A stretch of DNA of 57,005 nucleotides. Source: Bacteroidales bacterium (lineage in GTDB: Bacteria > Bacteroidota > Bacteroidia > Bacteroidales > UBA10428). Each line of letters begins with the position of its first letter. Position 1 is the first letter of the stretch. The stretch spans positions 1-57,005 of the forward strand of contig JAFGQZ010000100.1 of assembly GCA_016935435.1 (NCBI GenBank), in the 5' to 3' direction. Positions 25,284 to 33,494 of the stretch are shown here, piece after piece. The notes below the pieces were generated by a model, which was not told the DNA's origin, made no database searches, and saw only the letters and a list, made by a program, of their open reading frames with translations. The translations under genes were made by a program, and so were the position numbers.

Positions 25284-27515
25284 CTATACAGGCTCCCATG
25301 TCAGATAATCAACCATAAGCGCAACATCAAGGCCTTCAATTTGGTAACTGTTAAGATATATAGCATCTTTATACATTGCATTTGTGAACCAGTTTATGTT
25401 GTTGCCCGATAGCTTCAATGCCATACGGTAACTGTCTATAGCCGCTGTTAAATTCCCCATAGACCAGTAACAATGGCCCAGGTTTAAATAATCGACCCTT
25501 TTCCCGTCGGTTTCGGCCACCTTAATAAAATAGCGCAAAGCCTGTTCGGTTTTTTTAAGGCTGAAACTGCACCAGGCAATAGGTCTTTGAACTTTTACAA
25601 GATCGGGTTTCAGGTATTCAACCTTAAAATAATATTTAAGTGCAGTTTCGTAGTCTTCCTTGTCGATATATAACTGGCCAAGAAAAGCCTGTACTTCAAG
25701 GTTATCGGGCTCCAGTGCCTCAATTCTTTTATAATACTCGACAGCCTTGTCGAACTGACCGGTATTTCGATAACAAAAACCAAGTTTTAACAATAACCAG
25801 TTGCGCCCGGCATCTAAAATCTCGGCTTTTTTATAAAACTCGATAGCCTTTTCATAATTGCCAAGTTTCTGGTAGCAAAACCCCGTTTTTTCAAGTAACT
25901 CAAAAGACTGTAGCTCATTTGTCAACCCAGTAAAAATATCTATGGCTTCTTTGAAGTAGTCTTTCTGAAAATAAAACTCAGCAATATGCCTCAATTTTTT
26001 TTCTGGCAATACCCTGGAAACAAAACCCGCATATATAGCCTCGTTGTTACGGCCAAAAATATCGATAAACGAACCCTTTCTCGGGTGCAACTTAAAGAAC
26101 CGGTAAAGGTCTTGCATATACTGGGCAAAAATTACCTTATCGACAGCCGTGGAATTGTGTTTGTTATCTGATATTGAAACTTCTTTCATTTGCTGGAGCT
26201 CGGCATTGAAAAACTCCAGCATCATGGTTTTCTGCATATCGGGCATAAAGCCCAGGTTAAAAGCAAAGGAATATTTGTCGGAATTGCATAATACAGGGGC
26301 CTGCTCTATACCATCGAAAAAAGTGCCCCAGTCGAAATTGCCTTTTGCAACCCCTTTCACCGATTTTTGTATCTCGGGGTGTTCTTTATAGAATGGCAGG
26401 AACCAGTTCGAGAGCTTGTCGAAAAACCCAAAGCGTTTCAACATCGAAAAAGCGCCCATAAAAACATCGGAACCATCCATTTGCAGGTTCGAGAACTCTT
26501 CAAGTTTTTTGTAAACGTTTGGTGTATCGCCGAAGAATTTTTCCCAGTCGGGGTTCTTATCTTCTTGTGTTTTATCCGACAATAACTCATCGAGACGCAG
26601 TTTTTCCTCAATTTCGGGCCTGAGCTTCATTACCTCGGGTATTATTTCGTTTTGAACCTTTGCAGTTACCTTCTCGGTTTCATTTGCCCGTATCAACTGC
26701 AATACTATTTGTTCAACCTGTCGTTCAAAAATTTCCGGGGCCTCCAGTGCTTTTATCCGGTTAATAACCTCTTCATACAGCCCCAGCCGGGTATCATACA
26801 TAATAAGAATAAGCACCAGACCCAACAAAGCCCTTTGTTTGACCTGGTTTTCAGAATTTGAATACACCGAAAACAAAATATCGGTTTTCAACTGATCGAA
26901 ATGTCGAAGACCTGATAAGGTTATTGCACTTACTATAACAGACTTGTCGAACCAGGGTATTTGTGCAGACTGAAAAAAGCGGCCAGCCAGTAATTTCTCC
27001 TGGCTGCTGTAGTTATTGGTTAGCCAAAACAGGTTAAAAAAACCGGAAAGCAGCTCAGAGTAACTGTTTTCTTTGGCACTATTTTCCGAAGGGGTATTTG
27101 TTTCGGTAAGCAGGTCGTTAAATTCCTTTTCAATAGCCATCTCATCTATTAACGACAACTTTTCCTGTTCACTCAGCCCTGAGAAACTGTAATTGCCCCT
27201 GCGCTGCAAGATTAACCACTCATCGGACGATTCAATAATATGGGCCGAAATATCGTCGGTAAGTTCAATAAGCTGGCGCTTAATCGACGAAAATATTTTA
27301 TTTCTTTCAGGGTCTTTTGCATAACCAAAAGAATATTTTAATACGCTTTTATAAGTTTGTTCAAGGTTTTCGAGCCCCGAAATTAAATTGCCCTGCCGCG
27401 ATGAGTAGGCCAATTCCCCAAGCTCTTTAAAGGCAATGCCCAATTGATTTTTCAGTATTAAACTTACAATTTTCAGTTGCTTTGCCGCTATACTTTTTGG
27501 TTCAATCACTGACAT
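25284..27515 (-). CDS. Large cytoplasmic TPR-repeat protein
   Basis: The 743-residue protein has no signal peptide or membrane helix. The N-terminal 470 residues are a long helical region of unknown family. From about residue 520 there are at least six tetratricopeptide repeats, for example LLEKTGFCYQKLGNYEKAIE, LLKLGFCYRNTGQFDKAVEY, VQAFLGQLYIDKEDYETALK and YLNLGHCYWSMGNLTAAIDS, each with the G-Y-A pattern. TPR arrays bind partner proteins. The gene stands alone upstream of the palindrome region and downstream of the ZIP gene. I cannot assign a process. Confidence 0.8.
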   Translation of the reverse strand: MSVIEPKSIAAKQLKIVSLILKNQLGIAFKELGELAYSSRQGNLISGLENLEQTYKSVLKYSFGYAKDPERNKIFSSIKRQLIELTDDISAHIIESSDEWLILQRRGNYSFSGLSEQEKLSLIDEMAIEKEFNDLLTETNTPSENSAKENSYSELLSGFFNLFWLTNNYSSQEKLLAGRFFQSAQIPWFDKSVIVSAITLSGLRHFDQLKTDILFSVYSNSENQVKQRALLGLVLILIMYDTRLGLYEEVINRIKALEAPEIFERQVEQIVLQLIRANETEKVTAKVQNEIIPEVMKLRPEIEEKLRLDELLSDKTQEDKNPDWEKFFGDTPNVYKKLEEFSNLQMDGSDVFMGAFSMLKRFGFFDKLSNWFLPFYKEHPEIQKSVKGVAKGNFDWGTFFDGIEQAPVLCNSDKYSFAFNLGFMPDMQKTMMLEFFNAELQQMKEVSISDNKHNSTAVDKVIFAQYMQDLYRFFKLHPRKGSFIDIFGRNNEAIYAGFVSRVLPEKKLRHIAEFYFQKDYFKEAIDIFTGLTNELQSFELLEKTGFCYQKLGNYEKAIEFYKKAEILDAGRNWLLLKLGFCYRNTGQFDKAVEYYKRIEALEPDNLEVQAFLGQLYIDKEDYETALKYYFKVEYLKPDLVKVQRPIAWCSFSLKKTEQALRYFIKVAETDGKRVDYLNLGHCYWSMGNLTAAIDSYRMALKLSGNNINWFTNAMYKDAIYLNSYQIEGLDVALMVDYLTWEPV

Positions 27516-27614
27516 TATGACAATATTTAAACATTAATAACCCATTATTTACCAGATATACTGATATAACTGTACACGGGCAATATGTCAAAATCTGTGC
27601 TAGAAAAAAAACTG

Positions 27615-28373
27615 TCAATGGTGCAGCGAATGGTTATCGAGCAACAACCACATTAAAAGCAGCCCAAGCATTACCGAAACAACCTGGGCAAAGGCCTTTC
27701 TCCACGATTGGGGCACGTTAAGTTCGGGTATCAAATCGGCCAGGGCAATATAAATAAATCCACCAGCTGCAAGCGGCAGCACATAAACCGAAAAAGTTTC
27801 GCCCAGGTATGGAAAAGCCAGGAACAGCACTCCCCCAATAAAAGCAAACGATGCCGATAAAAGATTAAACAACAATGCCTTTTTTTTGGTATAGCCTGCC
27901 TGCACAAGCACAGCAAAATCGCCAATTTCCTGGGGTATTTCATGGGCAACAATTGCAATTGTTGCAATAATCCCTGTGTGTATATCTATATTATATGCTG
28001 CAGCAATTAGAATGCCATCGAGAAAATTGTGCATGCCATCGGCAACCAGGTTTAAGGGGCCAAACGATTTTAGCGGTTTCCCTGCAGGGTGGTAATGGCG
28101 TTTAACATGAAAATACTTTTCGAGCACAAAAAAGGCCAGGATACTTGCCAGCACCAACAGCGGCGAAATATTGCTTTGGTGGTGCGAATGCAACGATTCG
28201 GGTATAAGGTGCAAAACAGCGCCGCCCAACAGGCTCCCGATGGCAAAGGCTATAAGAAGGCTTTGAATTCTTTCGAAAAAACTGGCTTTCATAGCCAAAA
28301 AAATAATACCGGTGAGCGAAACCAAACTTACAAGCAAAATGCTTGCAACAGAATAAAACCAAACCTGATCCAT
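27615..28373 (-). CDS. ZIP-family divalent metal transporter
   Basis: The 252-residue protein is an inner-membrane ZIP permease with about eight hydrophobic segments. The conserved metal-path helices are visible: LVADGMHNFLDGILIAAAYN (TM4, HNxxD) and IVAHEIPQEIGDFAVL (TM5, HEIPxE). The loop between TM3 and TM4 is histidine-containing (HLIPESLHSHHQ, KYFHVKRHYH), as in zinc and iron transporters. Substrate is probably Zn or Fe. I chose the ATG at 28373 over a longer frame start at 28406 because a TATTTTTG -7 element lies at 28400-28393, inside the longer version. Divergent from cheW. Confidence 0.92.
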   Translation of the reverse strand: MDQVWFYSVASILLVSLVSLTGIIFLAMKASFFERIQSLLIAFAIGSLLGGAVLHLIPESLHSHHQSNISPLLVLASILAFFVLEKYFHVKRHYHPAGKPLKSFGPLNLVADGMHNFLDGILIAAAYNIDIHTGIIATIAIVAHEIPQEIGDFAVLVQAGYTKKKALLFNLLSASFAFIGGVLFLAFPYLGETFSVYVLPLAAGGFIYIALADLIPELNVPQSWRKAFAQVVSVMLGLLLMWLLLDNHSLHH

Positions 28374-28392
28374 TGCGTATTTTTTTATGCTG

Positions 28393-28478
28393 CAAAAATA
28401 GAACAATTACTGTAGTATCATTATTTTATTGGGCAATAAAAAAACCATTGCCTGCAACACATAATTTTCGTATATTTA
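28393..28478. promoter_or_regulatory. Divergent promoters of the ZIP and CheW genes
   Basis: Minus strand 28400-28393 reads TATTTTTG (ZIP gene). Plus strand has TTG at 28448-28450 and TATATTTA at 28471-28478 with a 20-base spacer, a good Bacteroidota-type promoter for cheW, 24 bases before its ATG. Confidence 0.45.
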
Positions 28479-28502
28479 AAGTAAACCATAAAAAATAAAA
28501 AA

Positions 28503-29006
28503 ATGGCAGCAGATAATAATAAAGCCGGATCATACCTGTCGTTCAAAATTGGTGATGAAGTTTTTGCCGTTCATGTAAATGATGTGCTGAATATTCTGGA
28601 AATGACAAAAATTACCAGTATCCCAAAAGCCCCCAAATATCTGAAAGGTGTTATAAACCTGCGCGGAATAGTTCTTCCCGTAGTTGATGCACGGCTGAAG
28701 TTTAATATGGAAGAAAAGGAATATACCACAAATACCTGCATTATTGTAATGGATTTAGAGTGGAACAACGAATTAGTGCATGTAGGGTTTATTGTTGATC
28801 AGGTGCTTGAGGTGCTTGATCTCGACAACAAGCAGATTGAGGCCGCCCCATCGCTGGGCACAAGTTATAAATCGGAATTTATTACCGGTATGGCAAGTGT
28901 TAACAACGAATTTGTTATGTTGCTGGATATGGGCAAGATTTTTTCGCTCGACGAAATGGGAATGCTACAGCAAGAAAATGCCGAAATAACCACTGATAAA
29001 GAATAA
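28503..29006 (+). CDS. CheW-like chemotaxis coupling protein
   Basis: A 167-residue protein made of one CheW domain: YLSFKIGDEVFAVHVNDVLNI, ITSIPKAPKYLKGVINLRGI, LPVVDARLKF and VDQVLEVLDLD match the family throughout. CheW proteins join receptors to the histidine kinase CheA. No receptor, CheA or CheY gene lies in the window, so it is an orphan here and may serve a cluster elsewhere or a non-chemotaxis array. Convergent with the STAND ATPase gene (43-bp gap). Confidence 0.93.
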   Translation: MAADNNKAGSYLSFKIGDEVFAVHVNDVLNILEMTKITSIPKAPKYLKGVINLRGIVLPVVDARLKFNMEEKEYTTNTCIIVMDLEWNNELVHVGFIVDQVLEVLDLDNKQIEAAPSLGTSYKSEFITGMASVNNEFVMLLDMGKIFSLDEMGMLQQENAEITTDKE

Positions 29007-29049
29007 GCACCGCAGCCAGATTTCTTTTCTGGTACAAGCAAATGCTACT

Positions 29050-32000
29050 TTATTTGCAAACCTCTCTGTAGGGCACATCGTTGCCAATGTATGCATTCCA
29101 CTCTTGTTGGGTAAGCTGCCTTTTTAAATAACTGCATATTTCATGGGCAATATTGGCAGCTTTAACAGGCCAGATATAAACCTGGCTGTCGGAGCTTCCC
29201 GCAGCAACTAAACTATTGGCATCGGGGGTAAACGACATAGCTTTAACCCATGCCTCCTGATCTTTAATTTCGAGGGGCATATCGTTCCAGTTTGCAGTGT
29301 TCCAGATACGAATAACGCCATCGAGGCCAGATGAGGCAAGCATGCGGTTATCGGGGCTGAAAACAAGTTCGAGTGTACGTGAACTATGCCCAGGAAGGGT
29401 TTTTAACAATCTGCCCGATGTACCGATTATCAGAATTTTTCCATTTCTATCGCCCAATGCAATTTTTTCGCCCTCAAAATCGTATGCGACACTCATAACA
29501 GGGGCGTTATGGGTAAATATCACCTGAGATTTTCGGGTATTAACATTCCACTCAACCACCCGGCCGTTGTTGAGGGCGCAAATAAGCGTCTGCCCCGACC
29601 GGGTAACGTCAATATCATTTATGCCCGCAACATCTTGTAAGATCAGGCTGCTTTCGTTAACAAGCAAATCCCAGTATTTAACCTTATTATCGGAACCCGC
29701 AGATACAAGAGCATTTCTGCCGGGTATAAAACACAGATGGTTAACACTTCCGTCGTGGGCATCGAATATTCGGGGCATTTGTGTAGGTTGCCGGGCATTA
29801 ATAAGATGGATGGTACGATCTTCGGAGCCAACAGCAACCCAGTTGCCATCGGGGGTTAAAGAGATGCAGGTATTGGCATCGTCGTTAGCAATAAATTTTA
29901 CAGGTTGCGGGTTTTCCCTTCCCATAGCCCACTTGTTTACAAGGCCCAGGTTATCTGCTGTATAAAGTAGATTTCTTGTAGGGTCGAAAACAAGGGCGCC
30001 TACTGTGCCTTTATGCCCCCGAAGAGAGGTGTTCTTTTGTGCTTTAAGCTTGTTCAACGATAAAAGCAAACTCCTGTAAATATCGGGATGGTTTGCCTGC
30101 CCTCCGTTTTCGTTGTTTAACATAAAAGCTTGGCAGGCAAGTAGCCCCGACAACTGGCTGTCGTCGCTTTGTATTGCCTTAAAAGCAACCGTTTGCGACA
30201 ATATCATCAAACGTTTGCGGAGTTCGGCCAATTTATCAATTTCTGCTTGCGAAAGGCCCTCCTGTGCCAGTTTTGCTTTTTGCTCTGCAAGTGCTTTTTC
30301 TTGTTGTATTTGTTCGGCAGTAAGTTCCAACAACTCAGAACGTTTTGTTACCTCAGTAACTATTTGGTAAGCTTGTTGGGTTTGCTCTTCCTGCTGAACG
30401 AGTTTAAGGAAATTTGCCCTTTCAACCGAATCTTTTTGCCTGATGGCCAACAAACGCTCGTATTCTTTGCGAAGGGAAGCCCTTACAGCAGTATCTTTCT
30501 CTATTTCTGCCAACTTAGCATAGCTTTCGGCCAAATCGCGTTGCTTAATGGCCTCCTGGCTAAGCCAGTATGTATAGAACATGAGCCCGAAAAATGCAAC
30601 AGCGAAAGCTCCCATGAGCATGGCTATGCGCCTTGTGCGGTACAATTCGCGTTTCTGTACCCTCACTTTGCTTTCTTCATCAAGCTGATGCTTTTTTTCA
30701 CTGGTATTTAAATACACCATTGCCTTTTCGAACGCCGGGTTATAACGGTTTGCCCATGCCCTGTTAGGGTTTTGCGTCTTTTTCCAGTTAAGGGCAAGAT
30801 GCAGTTCCGGGGGTTTCATTAAACCTATGCGGCCAATTTGGTATAAAGTCGATTGTTCTACTAACCGCAAGTACATTTGGGATGAGGCTGCTTCTTCGTC
30901 AACCCAGGCCTTAAGCTTGTCCCAGATACGCATTAGGCTTTCGTGCGAAATATCTATTACAGTATCGGGGGTAAGTGGCGTACCTGTAGCAGGTGTAAGG
31001 AAAGAGCGGCCCGGATCGCGGAAAACTTCAACAATTTGCATGATTTCTGCGGGCTGTGCCTGCGCCAGTTCAGCTAATTGGGCAATTGATGCCGGCCTTC
31101 GTATTCCTTTGCCCTCGCTGCCTTTTTCGGTAAGCGACTTAAAAATAACTTTAGCCAGGTATTTTTGTCGGTCGTCGAGCTGGTTAAATGCTTCGTTGGC
31201 ATGTAACGATAAGGCATTATCAATTTTGCCTGCCGAAATGTAATCGCGGATACTTAATGGTGCGGTTGCGGTATTGTGTTTTTTCCAAAACTCAAAAGTA
31301 CGCATCATTACATGCTGTAAAACAGGCAATTGATCGTGGTTGTTTTCAATACTGTTTAATAAGCCCTGCAACAGGCGGGGCTCAATATCGGCGCCTACAA
31401 CCCTAAGCGGCCCGGTAATAACAAGTTCGAAACCGGCGCGTGTCATTTGTGGTACCAGGTAGTTGCTTTTGTTAATTAAATCAGTAAAATCCTGGTAATC
31501 CGAACATTCCCCAATAAAATCGGAGCGCATGGTAATTATTGTATAAACCCTGCCCCCCGAATTTTTTATGCAATTCACTAGAAGTTTAATAAAAGTTTCG
31601 GGCTTGTCGGCATGTTGCGTGTCCTTTCCTATGTTAGTTTTGTACCTGAACAATTCTTCGAATTGATCCACAACAATTAAAAGATTTTCATTTTCACTGC
31701 CAATAAGCTGCCCAGCTGCATCAACAAGGCCCGACGAATGCCTGCTGAGCAGTGAATAAAAATAATCGGCCCGGTTTTCTGCCAAATTACTGTCAGGCTG
31801 CGAAGTATTTGTTTCCGATAAAGCTTTTGCCAGGTTCCATACCGGTGAATTTCCGGGCCTGAAAACCACTATTTTCCATTTATCGCCTGCTCCATTTACA
31901 AAACCTCCATATAACAACGGAACAACGCCGCAATAAATAAGCGACGACTTTCCACTACCAGAAGCACCTGTTATTGCAGCAAACCTGTATTCCGAAAGAT

Positions 32001-32115
32001 ATTCTATAATTGTTTGGCTTTGTCCTTCGCGGCCAAAAAACAAATGCCCCTCGTTCAGGTTAAAAGGCCTGAGCCCCGGAAAAGGGTTATTAATTGATTT
32101 TTGGTTGTTTGTCAT
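29050..32115 (-). CDS. nSTAND-type NTPase with transmembrane helix, coiled coil and seven WD40 repeats
   Basis: The 1021-residue protein starts with NPFPGLRPFNLNEGHLFFGR, the entry sequence of nSTAND1 NTPases. It has Walker A GASGSGKSS (50-58), Walker B LLIVVDQFEEL (145-155), and the winged-helix end DISHESLMRIWDKLKAW (388-404). Residues 497-518 are a single transmembrane helix, and 520-650 a long coiled coil. Residues 698-1015 hold seven WD40 repeats, enough for one propeller. STAND proteins are switches that oligomerise on ligand binding, and the WD40 part is the usual sensor. It is the third gene of an operon; its ATG overlaps the previous stop by 4 bp. The domain set is seen in bacterial signalling and conflict systems; the effector and ligand are unknown. 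Confidence 0.88.
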   Translation of the reverse strand: MTNNQKSINNPFPGLRPFNLNEGHLFFGREGQSQTIIEYLSEYRFAAITGASGSGKSSLIYCGVVPLLYGGFVNGAGDKWKIVVFRPGNSPVWNLAKALSETNTSQPDSNLAENRADYFYSLLSRHSSGLVDAAGQLIGSENENLLIVVDQFEELFRYKTNIGKDTQHADKPETFIKLLVNCIKNSGGRVYTIITMRSDFIGECSDYQDFTDLINKSNYLVPQMTRAGFELVITGPLRVVGADIEPRLLQGLLNSIENNHDQLPVLQHVMMRTFEFWKKHNTATAPLSIRDYISAGKIDNALSLHANEAFNQLDDRQKYLAKVIFKSLTEKGSEGKGIRRPASIAQLAELAQAQPAEIMQIVEVFRDPGRSFLTPATGTPLTPDTVIDISHESLMRIWDKLKAWVDEEAASSQMYLRLVEQSTLYQIGRIGLMKPPELHLALNWKKTQNPNRAWANRYNPAFEKAMVYLNTSEKKHQLDEESKVRVQKRELYRTRRIAMLMGAFAVAFFGLMFYTYWLSQEAIKQRDLAESYAKLAEIEKDTAVRASLRKEYERLLAIRQKDSVERANFLKLVQQEEQTQQAYQIVTEVTKRSELLELTAEQIQQEKALAEQKAKLAQEGLSQAEIDKLAELRKRLMILSQTVAFKAIQSDDSQLSGLLACQAFMLNNENGGQANHPDIYRSLLLSLNKLKAQKNTSLRGHKGTVGALVFDPTRNLLYTADNLGLVNKWAMGRENPQPVKFIANDDANTCISLTPDGNWVAVGSEDRTIHLINARQPTQMPRIFDAHDGSVNHLCFIPGRNALVSAGSDNKVKYWDLLVNESSLILQDVAGINDIDVTRSGQTLICALNNGRVVEWNVNTRKSQVIFTHNAPVMSVAYDFEGEKIALGDRNGKILIIGTSGRLLKTLPGHSSRTLELVFSPDNRMLASSGLDGVIRIWNTANWNDMPLEIKDQEAWVKAMSFTPDANSLVAAGSSDSQVYIWPVKAANIAHEICSYLKRQLTQQEWNAYIGNDVPYREVCK

Positions 32116-33494
32116 TGTGCCTTTTGTTCGGTTATTGTGCTGAAAAAAGCTTTTAATCTGGTATTGTCGTTAACCCCGGCAAACTCGGCAATGTCAGGCC
32201 AGGGCATAGCATGCAAAACACTTTTTTCTAAAGTGCCAACTACCAAAAACTGGTTAAATGGCCGCTTGCGCCCCATACCTATGGCCTTAACGGCATCGCC
32301 AATTTTGCTCCTAATCCATTCAAATTCTGCGTTACCGGTAAAAACCAAAATATTGTCGATGTTCTGCAACAATCCGAGGTGGCTTTGGTATGGAACAACT
32401 TTGCCCGATTCAATATTTTTTGTTAAGGAAACATTGAAGCTGCCTGCCAGCATTTCCAGAAATGATATATCGGCACCTGCAGGGGCAACCAGGTATGCCT
32501 GCCGTTGTAAGTAAGCTGTTGATTGTTTGCGGGCAGTAAACAAAGTTGCACTTAAAATGTCCTTAAACTCTTCAGGTGTAGCTTCGATAATTTGAGACTG
32601 ATATGTTGATTCGTCGCGCCTTACCCGGTTTAAAAATAGTTCCTGCTTCGGGTCACGTAATTTAAGTCCGGCAGGTATCCAAATGTACTGACGTTTCTCG
32701 GGGTTTTTGTCGAGAAATTGCCTGATAGCAATATTTTCAGCTTCGGAAACCGAATTCCTTCCATCGGAAGTAAGAAGGCCAAATTGCCCGCCAAATATCT
32801 GAACGATAGTATCGCATTGTTTAAGGTTTTCCGTAACAGTTTCGACCAGGATATCTTTATCTCTGGGGAGTTCGGTTAAAGGCAACGCCCTATAGCCGTG
32901 GTGCTGGAATTCTCTTTTTATATCTTCGCGGTAAAAATCATGTTCATCGCTACTACCGCTTAAATACACGAAATTTTTTATCTTCTCGGTACTGGCAGAT
33001 ATCAGGTAATCGTTTAAGTCGTATAGCAAATCGAGTATTTTCGCCCACGATTTCCGGCTATCGCCCTCAAAACCAAAAACCGACAATGTTCTTTTTATCC
33101 CCTGGTATTCAAAAAAATTGTACCCCCTCAGAGGTTTAAGGCTGGCCGGCTGGGCAATACTTTCGTTAGGGGCAAGCAATACCTTATAAATCCGGTTGTA
33201 GTTGGTTTCGCCTGTTTCACCCGAACCCAACAATGAGCAAATAGCATTAAGTTCGGCCTGGAAGGCCTTGTCGGTTATAGGCAATGCAGGCATTATTGCC
33301 ACAAAAATATCGGTTTGTGAAAGTTGCCATTGTGTATTTACCGAAACAAACCCTGAACCTTTAACCACAACCTGAAATTGCCACTGGAGAATATTTCGGG
33401 CTGAAAAAGCCAGGTTGTCGGCAAAACGCGAAATCCATGGATTATTGGTCTCGCTTTCGGGGAAAACAATATAAATTTTTAATTTATTGCTCAT
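32112..33494 (-). CDS. Protein with three TIR/DUF4062-like Rossmannoid domains
   Basis: The 460-residue protein begins MSNKLKIYIVFPESE; this start overlaps the upstream gene by 11 bp. I see three flavodoxin-like units. Unit 1 (about 5-160) has KIYIVFPESETNNPW and IFVAIMPALP. Unit 2 (about 173-325) has NFVYLSGSSDEHDFYREDIK, YRALPLTELPRDKD, CDTIVQIFGGQFGLL and SVSEAENIAIRQF, which matches the DUF4062/TIR-like family often placed next to STAND ATPases. Unit 3 (about 331-455) has AYLVAPAGADISFLEMLAG and NILVFTGNAEFEW. These domains may be NAD-cleaving effectors or only signalling scaffolds; I cannot confirm a catalytic glutamate, although E251 and E253 in unit 2 are candidates. It is translationally coupled on both sides. 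Confidence 0.65.
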   Translation of the reverse strand: MSNKLKIYIVFPESETNNPWISRFADNLAFSARNILQWQFQVVVKGSGFVSVNTQWQLSQTDIFVAIMPALPITDKAFQAELNAICSLLGSGETGETNYNRIYKVLLAPNESIAQPASLKPLRGYNFFEYQGIKRTLSVFGFEGDSRKSWAKILDLLYDLNDYLISASTEKIKNFVYLSGSSDEHDFYREDIKREFQHHGYRALPLTELPRDKDILVETVTENLKQCDTIVQIFGGQFGLLTSDGRNSVSEAENIAIRQFLDKNPEKRQYIWIPAGLKLRDPKQELFLNRVRRDESTYQSQIIEATPEEFKDILSATLFTARKQSTAYLQRQAYLVAPAGADISFLEMLAGSFNVSLTKNIESGKVVPYQSHLGLLQNIDNILVFTGNAEFEWIRSKIGDAVKAIGMGRKRPFNQFLVVGTLEKSVLHAMPWPDIAEFAGVNDNTRLKAFFSTITEQKAQ

